Source of the DNA: Saccharicrinis fermentans DSM 9555 = JCM 21142
GTDB taxonomy: Bacteria; Bacteroidota; Bacteroidia; Bacteroidales; Marinilabiliaceae
Assembly: GCF_000517085.1 (NCBI RefSeq)
Contig: NZ_KI912107.1
Location: 566,425 to 630,424, forward strand
Direction of reading: 5' to 3'
DNA: 64,000 nucleotides
Shown here: positions 52,979 through 62,526 of the stretch, one piece after another
Position numbering within the stretch: position 1 is the first letter of the stretch
Layout: each line of letters opens with the position of its first letter
Notes under the pieces: model-generated
Told to the model about the DNA's origin: nothing
The model's database searches: none
What the model saw: only the letters and a program-made list of their open reading frames with translations
Made by a program: the position numbers and the translations under genes

Positions 52979-55900
52979 ATGAAAAAGATTAAAACTAAGT
53001 TCTTATTGCTGGCTATTGCATGCTTGATGACTTCATTTAGTTGGGCTCAGCAAAGAACTATATCGGGAACCGTTATAGATGAAAGCGGTGAAACATTGCC
53101 GGGTGTAAATGTTTTTGTTAAAGGAACTACTTCGGGTACGATTTCAGACATTGAAGGTAAGTATTCAATCATGATTCCTGATGGAGCCTCCGCCACACTT
53201 GTATATTCTTTTGTTGGATTTGCCACACAAGAAATTGCTGTTGGAAACCAATCTTCAATCAATGTACAATTGGTGTCTGATGCCATTGGCCTGGATGAGG
53301 TTGTGGCTATTGGATATGGTTCGGTTAAAAAGAGCGATTTAACAGGTTCAGTGGAATCAATCAATGCGGAAAAGTTAACAGAGATGAGTAAAACGGATGT
53401 TGGACAAGCTATTCAAGGACAGGTTGCAGGGGTTGATGTGCGTAGATTAAGCTCCAAGCCTGGTGCGCAATTGTCTATCAAAATTCGTGGAAATACAGTG
53501 CTTAAGAATACAAATGTTACCAAAGATGGAATTAGTGATGATTTAGATGAAGACTTGTCGAAACCTCTATACGTTGTTGATGGTGTATTTATGGATGATC
53601 TGAGTATTTTGAATCCTTCGGATATTGAAAAAATGGATGTGCTCAAGGATGCGTCTGCAACAGCTATTTACGGTTCAAGAGGCGCCAATGGGGTAGTTAT
53701 TATTACTACAAAAACTGGAGTGAGTGGTAAAATGCAAGTAACTTACGATGGAACCTTTGGGGTGAATACGGCCACTAATGTTCCAGATTTTTACAATGGA
53801 GATGAATATGTTAGCTATGTTTCTGACGCATTAAGAGGAGAGAAATGGGAAAAGCAATGGGAAGATGGTGTTGCCAGTGTAGAAGACTGGAATAATACGG
53901 TTATTGATACAGATCCTGAATTCTTCGACGAAGACGAAAGAAATAATGTGGCCAATAGAAATTATACCAATTGGATTGACTTAATAAAAGAAACAGGCAT
54001 TCAAACAAGTCATACCTTGGGTTTTTCTGGTGGAGAATCTGGTTTGCTTTATAACGCGTCGGTGGGGTATACCAAGGATGAGGGACTAATGGGAATTGAG
54101 AATTATGAACGTTACAATATTAGTTCTTCACTTTCTAAAAAAGTAAGTGAGACGATAACAGTAGGCGTTCGTTCTTATTTTGCATATTCTGATCGAGAAG
54201 AAGGAAGTAAGGAGTTATTTAGAAGCTCTTTACGTTTAGCACCAACCTTAAGCGCCTATGAAGAGGATGGTTCTATTAAGACGGTTCCTGATGCACAGGA
54301 TGTACGTTTTATCAATCCTCTTTATGAAGCAAATGGTTCATGGGAGGGAAATACTAGAAAATACAATATGATTGCCAATGCTTTCATTGAAATTAGGCCT
54401 ACAGATTGGTTTAATTTTAAAACTAATTTTGCACCGGAGTTGATTACTCAACGATATGGAGAATACAGAGGTTTGTTAACAAAAACCGCACGTAATGATC
54501 AAAGTCGTACTCGCGCGTATTATGAAACAGATTTTTCAAATTCATATACCTGGGATAATATTGCGAACTTTGATTTCAATATTAAAGATGGACATAATTT
54601 GAAGGCTACCTTTATTTCATCGATATATCTACAGCAAGAAGATGGTTCAGACTTTGAAATTAGGAATATAGATTCTGATTCTTATTCGTATTACAATATT
54701 GAAGGAGGAGATGATATAAAGGTATATGATTCTTATTATTCAAAAGAAACATTGACCTCTTTTGCTTCTCGTATTAATTATAATATTCAGGAGAAATATT
54801 TATTCACATTTACAGGGCGTTATGATGGGTCTTCTAAATTAGCGAAAGGAAATAAGTGGGCATTTTTTCCATCAGCAGCTTTTGCCTGGAGAGTAAGCCA
54901 GGAACCTTTTTTAGTTGATAAAGATTGGTTGTCGAATTTAAAATTGCGCTTATCTTATGGAGAGTCAGGGAATGATGGGGTTGTGAGTCGGTATGCCTCG
55001 CAAGCTTATTTAAGTGATGATTCTTATCTATTCGGTAATCAATCCGCTTCTGGAAAAGTGATTGACGATTTATCCAATGACGATTTACGCTGGGAACGCT
55101 CAAAAGAATATAATATAGGAGTGGATCTAGGTTTATTTGATGGACGAATAAGGTTGGGAGCTGAATATTACAATAAGAAGACTGTTGATGCGATATTGGG
55201 AAAAACATTAATGGCATTAACAGGATTTTCTGAGTCGGAAGGAAACTACGGATCAGTACGTAATAGTGGTGTGGAACTAGTATTAAACACAGTAAATGTA
55301 AAAAAAGGCGATTTCAGATGGACCTCCAGTTTCAATTTTGCAAAAAATAAAAATGAAGTTGTAGAGTTAACTGATGATATCCAAAAACAAGTTTATGGAA
55401 CGCATGGGGTTCTTATGGTTGGACAACCGATTGATGCTGTGTATTCTTACGAAAAAATAGGAATCTGGCAAATGGACGAAGCAGCAGAGGCTGCTAAATA
55501 TGGTTTTGTACCTGGTCAATATAAATTTAAAGACCAAAACAATGATGGTATTCTTTCTGCTGAAGATGATAAAGTCGTAATTGGTTCAAATTCTCCCGAC
55601 TGGACAGGTGGAATGACCAATAATTTCAATTATAAAAATCTCGATTTATCAGTAATGGTATATACTCGTCAGGGGGTATTTGGTCACTCAGAATTTTACT
55701 CACATTTTGCGCCACACAACGGTGACGGAGCTACATTTAATCATTTAGATATGGATTATTGGACGCCCAATAATCAGGATGCAGAAAACCCAATGCCTGG
55801 CGTTGGCTCTGATGATGAATGGTATTTCGCAGATATGTCTTTTGTGAAAGTAGGTAATATTGGCCTTGGATATAATATGCCAAAACAAATTATAAACAAG

Positions 55901-56056
55901 TTAAATATTTCAAGTTTACGTTTTTCATTAGATGTTCAGAATCCATTTACATTTTCCGATTATAAAGGTCCTGACCCAGAAACTGGTTTGCAGAACTCTT
56001 ATAATATGGCTTACTCAGTTCGGACTGTTTTATTTGGATTGAAACTTAAGTTGTAA
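52979..56056 (+). CDS. SusC-like TonB-dependent receptor (right-hand locus)
   Basis: 1025 aa; signal peptide to about residue 23 (SFSWAQ). Carboxypeptidase-regulatory-like domain (about 25-105, GTVIDESGETLPGVNVFVKGT), plug (VVAIGYGSVKKSDLTGSVESINAEKL; PLYVVDGVFMDDLSILNPSDIEKMDVLKDASATAIYG) with a charged insert before PLYVVDG (NTNVTKDGISDDLDEDLSK), then barrel ending TVLFGLKLKL. It is the standard SusC class and starts an operon with susD (17 bases downstream). Confidence 0.93.
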   Translation: MKKIKTKFLLLAIACLMTSFSWAQQRTISGTVIDESGETLPGVNVFVKGTTSGTISDIEGKYSIMIPDGASATLVYSFVGFATQEIAVGNQSSINVQLVSDAIGLDEVVAIGYGSVKKSDLTGSVESINAEKLTEMSKTDVGQAIQGQVAGVDVRRLSSKPGAQLSIKIRGNTVLKNTNVTKDGISDDLDEDLSKPLYVVDGVFMDDLSILNPSDIEKMDVLKDASATAIYGSRGANGVVIITTKTGVSGKMQVTYDGTFGVNTATNVPDFYNGDEYVSYVSDALRGEKWEKQWEDGVASVEDWNNTVIDTDPEFFDEDERNNVANRNYTNWIDLIKETGIQTSHTLGFSGGESGLLYNASVGYTKDEGLMGIENYERYNISSSLSKKVSETITVGVRSYFAYSDREEGSKELFRSSLRLAPTLSAYEEDGSIKTVPDAQDVRFINPLYEANGSWEGNTRKYNMIANAFIEIRPTDWFNFKTNFAPELITQRYGEYRGLLTKTARNDQSRTRAYYETDFSNSYTWDNIANFDFNIKDGHNLKATFISSIYLQQEDGSDFEIRNIDSDSYSYYNIEGGDDIKVYDSYYSKETLTSFASRINYNIQEKYLFTFTGRYDGSSKLAKGNKWAFFPSAAFAWRVSQEPFLVDKDWLSNLKLRLSYGESGNDGVVSRYASQAYLSDDSYLFGNQSASGKVIDDLSNDDLRWERSKEYNIGVDLGLFDGRIRLGAEYYNKKTVDAILGKTLMALTGFSESEGNYGSVRNSGVELVLNTVNVKKGDFRWTSSFNFAKNKNEVVELTDDIQKQVYGTHGVLMVGQPIDAVYSYEKIGIWQMDEAAEAAKYGFVPGQYKFKDQNNDGILSAEDDKVVIGSNSPDWTGGMTNNFNYKNLDLSVMVYTRQGVFGHSEFYSHFAPHNGDGATFNHLDMDYWTPNNQDAENPMPGVGSDDEWYFADMSFVKVGNIGLGYNMPKQIINKLNISSLRFSLDVQNPFTFSDYKGPDPETGLQNSYNMAYSVRTVLFGLKLKL

Positions 56057-56073
56057 CCGAAAAAATTAAAGCA

Positions 56074-57744
56074 ATGAAATTAGGAAAGAAAATTATATAT
56101 ACATGCTCAATATTGAGTCTACTGGTAGGTTTCAATGCATGTGAAAGTTTTTTAGAGGAAGAAAATCCTTCTGAAATTACAGCGGAAAGTTATATAACGG
56201 AAGATACAGCAGATGAGCTAGTGGTTGGTATCTATAGTTCGTTACGTGATGTTTATAAGCAATATTCAACCGCTTTTTATGGTACAGATATTTTCACTAC
56301 GCAAAATCCTTTGTACAGTAATAATAGCTTGAACGAGTATTATAATATGACTTCTTCAGTAGGAGGGGTTGAAGGTGTTTGGGATTCCAATTATAAAGTA
56401 ATCAGTAATGCCAACTCTACCATTAATCAATATGAAAATGTTATTAGTTGGTCTGAAAGTAGTGCCACGCAAAAGGCCTATGGTATTGCGCAAGCCAAAG
56501 GTTTAAGAGCATTGGCCTACTATAATTTAGTTCAACAGTTTGGTGGTGTTGTACTTGTGTTGGATGAGATTAATGAAATCTCATTTAGCTACACAAGAGC
56601 CAGTGAGGAAGAAGTTTTTAACCAAATTATTAGCGACCTTGAAACGGCTATTCCAAATTTAGAGGCTGTACCCGATTTTGGCCGTTTTTCCAAAAGAGCA
56701 GCTGAGCATTTGTTAGCGGATGTATATGTAACCCGCGGTTATAAGTCTTTTGGTAGTTCTGATGATTTTACGAAAGCTGCTCAGTATGCGGAATTAGCCA
56801 TTGATTCCTATGACATTTTAAGCCAAACTTATGCAGAGGTTTTTGATTATGATAATCAAGAAAACGATGAGGTTTTATTTTCTATTCAATATGGCGATGG
56901 TGGTGAAGCTGATGATCGTGATAATGATAAGCAAGGTATTATTATGAATCAGGTTTTTAACTATATCGGAATCGAGCGTACAACAAGTCCTTATGGTGAG
57001 GTGGTGTTTGCAGCGATGCCTACAGATTTTTTCTACAGCTTGTTCGAAGATAATGATACCCGCGATGAGGTAACCTTGTATCGTGCTCTTATTGCAACGG
57101 AAGCAACATCGTATTCTTCTAACTATGGAACAGATATTATAAGTATTGGTGATACTATTGTTTATTATCCTAAAAACGCCTTGACTACAGCTGACTTAAA
57201 AGATAAATTAAATAGGTATTTTGTATATCAGCCTGATCAATATGCCTATGATGCTGTAGGTGATAATATTGAGGGGGTTATTTATCAATATTCTGATAAT
57301 CAGTTAAAAACAAATTTCCCTATTTTTAAGAAATTTAATGATGTTAATTCTGCGGGAACCGATGGAGGTTATAGAGATACTTATGTATTTCGTGTGGCAG
57401 AAACCCATTTAGTGGCGGCAGAAGCGTACCTAAAAGCTGGTAATAATACGGCTGCTTTGGCACATATCAATAAAGTACATGAGAGAGCCAGTGGGGTTTC
57501 TAATTATTACACATCTATTGATATTGATGATGTTTTAAATGAAAGAGCTATGGAGTTGGCTGGAGAGTCCAATAGGTGGAATATTTTGAAAAGAACCGGA
57601 AAACTTGAGGAAAGAATTAATTCATATAATCCGCATGTAATAGATCATGGCGAGTTTGACGCTGATATTCATTTGGTTCGTCCAATTCCAGCCGCCGAAA
57701 TGGAATTATCTGATGGTTCATTAATACAAAATCCTGAATACTAA
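56074..57744 (+). CDS. SusD-like lipoprotein (right-hand locus)
   Basis: 556 aa, lipobox GFNAC (Cys23), then ESFLEEENPSEITAESY. TPR-type helices (AQAKGLRALAYYNLVQQFGGVVLVLDEI; HLLADVYVTRGYKSFG; AAQYAELAIDSYDI) and C-terminal FRVAETHLVAAEAYLKAGNNTAALAHINKVHERA and RAMELAGESNRWNILKRTGK, ending IPAAEMELSDGSLIQNPEY. This is the ordinary RagB/SusD length and shape. A hairpin terminator follows, so the enzymes downstream are expressed by readthrough or from their own promoter. Confidence 0.93.
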   Translation: MKLGKKIIYTCSILSLLVGFNACESFLEEENPSEITAESYITEDTADELVVGIYSSLRDVYKQYSTAFYGTDIFTTQNPLYSNNSLNEYYNMTSSVGGVEGVWDSNYKVISNANSTINQYENVISWSESSATQKAYGIAQAKGLRALAYYNLVQQFGGVVLVLDEINEISFSYTRASEEEVFNQIISDLETAIPNLEAVPDFGRFSKRAAEHLLADVYVTRGYKSFGSSDDFTKAAQYAELAIDSYDILSQTYAEVFDYDNQENDEVLFSIQYGDGGEADDRDNDKQGIIMNQVFNYIGIERTTSPYGEVVFAAMPTDFFYSLFEDNDTRDEVTLYRALIATEATSYSSNYGTDIISIGDTIVYYPKNALTTADLKDKLNRYFVYQPDQYAYDAVGDNIEGVIYQYSDNQLKTNFPIFKKFNDVNSAGTDGGYRDTYVFRVAETHLVAAEAYLKAGNNTAALAHINKVHERASGVSNYYTSIDIDDVLNERAMELAGESNRWNILKRTGKLEERINSYNPHVIDHGEFDADIHLVRPIPAAEMELSDGSLIQNPEY

Positions 57745-57762
57745 TTAGACTTCGTTTAAAAT

Positions 57763-57795
57763 ACTTGGGCGTGTGTTTTTGATACATGCCCAAGT
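57763..57795 (+). terminator. Hairpin terminator after susD
   Basis: ACTTGGGCGTGT (57763-57774) pairs with ACATGCCCAAGT (57784-57795), one G-U pair, 9-base loop, followed by AATATTTT. The T-run is weak, so termination may be partial. Confidence 0.65.
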
Positions 57796-58005
57796 AATAT
57801 TTTGAACGCAAAATCTGGATATTCATCTATTGAGACTTTCTTTTTATTGGACTACATTTTTCTTTTACCAAGGAAAGGGGATCCTTTTTTTTATAAAAAA
57901 ATTCAATACGGGTATCTGGGTGATTTATCCTAGGCAATTGTGATGTCTGGGAGTGGGATAACAATGTCATAAAATATAAATAATATGGTATGTAAATTAC
58001 AAAAT

Positions 58006-60012
58006 ATGACAAGTAAGCTATTGTACTTATTAATTGGGATATTTTTATTTAATGCATGTACTGCGTCTGTTGATGACGTCTATTTGGTGCAAGGGGATCA
58101 TGCAACAGATCTTGAAAAAAATGCTATTCAGGATTTGAAAAAAGACTTGATGAAAGTAACAAATAAAAATATCGAAATTTTTTCTGAGTCTGAGGATTTG
58201 CCTGAGAATGGAATACTGTATTTGTTGGGAACAATTGATACTCATCAAAAAATAGCACAATTGGCAGATAGTCGTAAGATATCTTTATCTAATGAAAATC
58301 CAGGACCTCGGGGAGGTATATGGGCACAAGCTACATTGGAAAATGGAAGAAAGGCTATTGTGTTAGCAGGTTCTGATGTTCAGGGGCTACAATATGCCAT
58401 ATATGATTATTCAAGTGAGGTCTTAGGAATTGATCCTCTTGAGTATTGGACTGGGAAAACAGCGAATATGGTATCAGACAATGATTTATTGGTTTTCGAA
58501 AATCGTTCAATAGCACCCCCAGAAATTCCTATTTTATGCTATTTTGAAAATGATGTGGATGAATTAGCAAATTACCGGGGTAAATTGTTAGAGTACGATT
58601 GGGAAACATATACCGAAATGATTAATTCATTGGTTCGCTTAAAATATAATGCCATACAGTTGTTCGATATGTTGGGGAGACCTGAGTTTTTTTTACGTGA
58701 AGCTTATCAAAAACTAAAACCGGATTACGATATTGACATTAAGTATATTGAGAAACTTATTGATTATGCGCACTTGAAGGGGATGAAGGTTCAAATTGAT
58801 ATGTCATTGGGCTATAAGTTGTATCAATTAAATGAGAATGAGGCGAGTTGCTGGAAAGAGAATAAGGAAAAATGGATAGAGGCTTGGACTTATTATCTGG
58901 AAAAAACACCTGTGGGTAAATGTGATATTTTTTCGCTTCGTCCGAGAAATCAAGTTTGGGATTGGGAATATAAGAGTACTTGTGGTGAGGATAAAACAGA
59001 AGTCTTCAATGAGGTGTATGCTGAGTTTGGGAAGTTAATAGATAGGCATAATCCGGATGCTGTTAAGGTACTGATTTGTTATCATGACGGGATGGAGATT
59101 TTTAATAAGGACTTTAACCCTCCAAAGGATTTTATTGTGGCCTGGAGTGATAATGGCTGGCTTGGATTCGAATACTTGCCTGAGAGTACTAAAGGTTATA
59201 ACTTTGGAACATATATGCATGCTGGTTTCTGGCGTAATCATACGGTGCCTGATCCTTGTCCGGAGCTTATTGACGAAACCATGACTCATTTTATTGATAC
59301 CTATGGCGCCAATAAGTATTTACAGGTCAATGGGCAAACATTTCGTCTGTTTATTTTAAATATTACAGCTTTCTCAAAGGTGGCCCAGTCGTATAAAGAT
59401 TTTGATGGTGAAGATTTTTATCGGAAATGGACTCGCTACTATTTTGGGGAGGACGCAGCTGAATATGTGGTTTCAGCCTATAAACATCTGCACCAGGCAC
59501 AGCTAAATGAAGATGGTTATGTTGAAATACTCTACCGTATTAAGATGTATCATCAGCATTTAAAAACCGATGCTTTAATTGAGAATAGCGAAAGTTATCA
59601 GCGTGCGTTTAGTGAAGACCTGAATCAACGTATGGCCATCATTGATAGTGCCTGGGAATTTGTTGAAAAAGGTAAAGAGCTGGACAAAAGCAAGGCTTAT
59701 TTTTATCATGATCAGGTCGAGTTACCTGTTTTGCTTATTCGTCAGTTACTTAATTATCAATTTGAATTACAGAATGTTTCCTTGGCTCGTGACAGATATC
59801 AAAAAACGGGAAATAAGCTTGATAAACAGGATGCTTTAGAAAAGATCGATAATGCCCGCATGTTACTTGAAGAACATATTGCTACTCGTATGCGTGGGGA
59901 TATGAATCCAAAGTGGAAAAATTGGTATAATCCTGCCATTAGAAGACCTAATAATGGGTTTCCTGAATTGGAAGATCTGCTTGAAATAAAGAATGTAGCA
60001 GAGGAACTTTAG
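58006..60012 (+). CDS. GH115-like lipoprotein (possible alpha-glucuronidase relative)
   Basis: 668 aa from the ATG at 58006, which gives lipobox LFNAC (Cys18); the ATG at 57985 adds seven residues. The N-terminal alpha/beta domain (about 25-160; ATLENGRKAIVLAGSDVQGLQYAIYDYSSEVLGIDPLEYW) resembles the first domain of GH115 alpha-glucuronidases. The TIM barrel follows (about 165-460; MINSLVRLKYNAIQLFDM; GYNFGTYMHAGFWRNHTVPDPCP), then a helical domain (about 470-660). GH115 enzymes are longer (about 800-1000 aa) and carry a C-terminal beta domain that is absent here. The assignment is to a relative of the family; activity on glucuronate is inference. It is followed 67 bases later by the GH92-type gene. 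Confidence 0.55.
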   Translation: MTSKLLYLLIGIFLFNACTASVDDVYLVQGDHATDLEKNAIQDLKKDLMKVTNKNIEIFSESEDLPENGILYLLGTIDTHQKIAQLADSRKISLSNENPGPRGGIWAQATLENGRKAIVLAGSDVQGLQYAIYDYSSEVLGIDPLEYWTGKTANMVSDNDLLVFENRSIAPPEIPILCYFENDVDELANYRGKLLEYDWETYTEMINSLVRLKYNAIQLFDMLGRPEFFLREAYQKLKPDYDIDIKYIEKLIDYAHLKGMKVQIDMSLGYKLYQLNENEASCWKENKEKWIEAWTYYLEKTPVGKCDIFSLRPRNQVWDWEYKSTCGEDKTEVFNEVYAEFGKLIDRHNPDAVKVLICYHDGMEIFNKDFNPPKDFIVAWSDNGWLGFEYLPESTKGYNFGTYMHAGFWRNHTVPDPCPELIDETMTHFIDTYGANKYLQVNGQTFRLFILNITAFSKVAQSYKDFDGEDFYRKWTRYYFGEDAAEYVVSAYKHLHQAQLNEDGYVEILYRIKMYHQHLKTDALIENSESYQRAFSEDLNQRMAIIDSAWEFVEKGKELDKSKAYFYHDQVELPVLLIRQLLNYQFELQNVSLARDRYQKTGNKLDKQDALEKIDNARMLLEEHIATRMRGDMNPKWKNWYNPAIRRPNNGFPELEDLLEIKNVAEEL

Positions 60013-60085
60013 GTGGGTAAGATATATTGAAATGTATAAAATGTTGATGTGTCAATTGATAATCAACTTACTAATTGTAATGAAT

Positions 60086-62422
60086 ATGAAGCCTACTAAA
60101 AAGAATGTATTTAAAAATGTGAAAGGTATATTGCTCAATATAGGAGTGTTAGGACTCTTGTGCTTTAGTTATTGCAGTACGCCAGATTCAAAAGAGCATC
60201 AAGCTGTTGTTAAAAAACCTGTAGAGCTGGTGTATCCTATGTTGGATACGGAAAATTCACGTTGGTTCTTCTTTTCTTCCGCCTGTCGTCCTTTTGGGAT
60301 GGTTAATCTGAGCCCAGATACGCAAGTGGGAGGTGCCTGGGGAAGTGGATATCGTTATAAGACGGATACAGTAAAAGGATTCAGTCATATTCACGCATGG
60401 CAGTTAGCAGGTCTTTCTGTGATGCCCCTTACTATATCAAAGGATCATGAAAAGTCTGTTTATACCGATTACTATTCTAAATTTAGTCATGAAAGCGAAA
60501 ATGTAACTCCTGGTTATCATTTTCTGGAGTTGGAAAGGTATAATATAAAAGTAGAGCTAAGCAGTACTAAACGGGTGGGGTTTCATCGTTATACTTTTCC
60601 TCAAGATGAGCAAGCTACTGTTTTATTCAATGTAAATGGGAAATTAGGACCTTGTGATATTGTGAATGGAAAGCTGGTAAAGAGTGGGGATAAGGAATTA
60701 ACCGGTGAGTTGGTGAATGCACCAACCATACGACGTCCTAAACCGACCAAAGTGTTTTTTAAGGTAGCCTTAAATACTGAGGTGGAGTCCGTTGTTAGGG
60801 ATGATGAAACAGGAAACTACCTGATTCGTCTTTTGAATAAGACACCCGAAGTATTAATGAAAGTGGGTATTTCTTATACTTCTGTTGATAATGCAGCTGT
60901 TAATATGCGAACCGAACTGGCACATTGGGATTTCGATCAGGTGGTGCATGCGTCAAAAGAGGAGTGGAATGGTCTTTTAAATCGTATTGAGATAGAGGGT
61001 GGTTCTGATACTGCTCAAAGAAGATTTTATACCGACTTGTGGCATGCCTTGCAAGGACGCAGAACCATTAGTGATGCCAATGGCGCTTATCCAGACAATA
61101 CTGGGCCTGTGTTTAGGGTTGGTCAATTACCTTTGGATACGGAGGGTAAACCTTTGTTTAATCATTATAATTCTGATGCTTTTTGGGGCGCTCAATGGAC
61201 CATTAATACTCTTTGGGGATTGGTGTATCCAGAAATAATGAATGAGTTTGTTCAATCTTTAATGCAATATTATCATGATGGCGGTATTGTTCCGCGTGGC
61301 CCTTCTGGTGGTAATTATACTTACGTGATGACTGGAGCCTCCTCAACACCTTTTATCGTTAGTGCCGTTCAAAAAGATATTGTTAAGGATAACTTGGAGG
61401 ATATTTACCAAGCATTAAAAATTACACATAGTGCTGGAGGAATAATGGAGAAGGCAGGGTATGAACACAAAACATCCATCGGGGGAGGATTTAAACATTA
61501 TCTCGATAAGGGCTATGTGCCATATCCTATTCCTGAGGGAGATTTTGGCTTTCATCAGGATGGTGCAAGTTTAACGATGGAATATGCCTATCAGGACTGG
61601 ACTTTGGCTCAGTTGGCAAAGAAATTAGGACATCAGGAAGATTACCAGTATTTTTTTAAGCGCTCTGGATATTACAAAAATACTTTTGATAAGGAAACTG
61701 GTTGGATGCGGCCTCGCGAGGTAAATGGACAATGGCATGGAACTTTGGATCCATATAAGTATGAAACAGGATTTAATGAATCCAATGGAGCGCAGTCAAC
61801 CTGGTTCGTTCCACATGATATTGAAGGATTAGCTGCGCTTATGGGAGGTCATGAAAAGGCTGTGGAAAAATTGAATACTCAATTTGAAACCGCTGAAAAA
61901 ATTGGTTTTACTTCTGGTGATTCTCATGATAGAGAGCTACATCCAGAATACAGGCGTATTCCTATCAATTATGGAAACCAACCCTCTATACAAACTGCGC
62001 AGGTGTTTAACCAATTAAACCGTCCTGATTTGTCTCAATACTGGACACGTAAGGTTGTGAATAAAGTGTTTTCCGGATTGAGTCCTGCTACAGGTTTTAA
62101 TGGCGACGAAGATCAAGGTTTAATGGGTAGTTTATCTGTTTTATTGAAATTAGGCCTATTTCAGATGAATGGTGGTACAGAGGAGAACCCTCAATACCAA
62201 ATCGGAAGTCCGATTTTTAATCAGATAAAGATTCATTTGAATCCGGATTTTTATCCTGGAAACACTTTTGTGATAAAGACCCATAATAATAGTGCCGACA
62301 ATCTTTATGTAAAAAGTATTCAATTAAATAATCAGTTAATAAATGGTACCAATATCCGGCATAATGACATTGTAAAAGGGGGTACCTTGGTGTTAGAAAT
62401 GACGGATGCGTCGAATAAATAA
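60086..62422 (+). CDS. GH92-family alpha-mannosidase-like lipoprotein (divergent)
   Basis: 778 aa from the ATG at 60086 (alternatives 60032 and 60080), giving lipobox-like FSYC (Cys30). The N-terminal beta domain (about 45-250) has the GH92 look: CRPFGMVNLSPDT, GSGYRYKTDTVKGFSHIHAWQLAGLSVMPL. The catalytic (alpha/alpha)6 domain has WHALQGRRTISDANGAYPD, HYNSDAFWGAQWTINTLWGLVYPEI, HDGGIVPRGPSGGNYTYVMTGASSTPFIV and FHQDGASLTMEYAYQDWTLAQLAKKLG. GH92 enzymes are calcium-dependent exo-alpha-mannosidases. This protein departs from the usual FSLWDTYR-type block (AQWTINTLWG here), so the substrate may differ. It may be cell-surface or periplasmic, facing outward by its lipid anchor. Confidence 0.8.
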   Translation: MKPTKKNVFKNVKGILLNIGVLGLLCFSYCSTPDSKEHQAVVKKPVELVYPMLDTENSRWFFFSSACRPFGMVNLSPDTQVGGAWGSGYRYKTDTVKGFSHIHAWQLAGLSVMPLTISKDHEKSVYTDYYSKFSHESENVTPGYHFLELERYNIKVELSSTKRVGFHRYTFPQDEQATVLFNVNGKLGPCDIVNGKLVKSGDKELTGELVNAPTIRRPKPTKVFFKVALNTEVESVVRDDETGNYLIRLLNKTPEVLMKVGISYTSVDNAAVNMRTELAHWDFDQVVHASKEEWNGLLNRIEIEGGSDTAQRRFYTDLWHALQGRRTISDANGAYPDNTGPVFRVGQLPLDTEGKPLFNHYNSDAFWGAQWTINTLWGLVYPEIMNEFVQSLMQYYHDGGIVPRGPSGGNYTYVMTGASSTPFIVSAVQKDIVKDNLEDIYQALKITHSAGGIMEKAGYEHKTSIGGGFKHYLDKGYVPYPIPEGDFGFHQDGASLTMEYAYQDWTLAQLAKKLGHQEDYQYFFKRSGYYKNTFDKETGWMRPREVNGQWHGTLDPYKYETGFNESNGAQSTWFVPHDIEGLAALMGGHEKAVEKLNTQFETAEKIGFTSGDSHDRELHPEYRRIPINYGNQPSIQTAQVFNQLNRPDLSQYWTRKVVNKVFSGLSPATGFNGDEDQGLMGSLSVLLKLGLFQMNGGTEENPQYQIGSPIFNQIKIHLNPDFYPGNTFVIKTHNNSADNLYVKSIQLNNQLINGTNIRHNDIVKGGTLVLEMTDASNK

Positions 62423-62526
62423 GTTAAAGGAATCAATATTAAACTATTGTGTATTTAGTTGTTGGTCCATTAAGTTCAGGAAGTGAATTGTAAAGGTGAA
62501 GCGATTAAATGCACAATGGGTAAAAT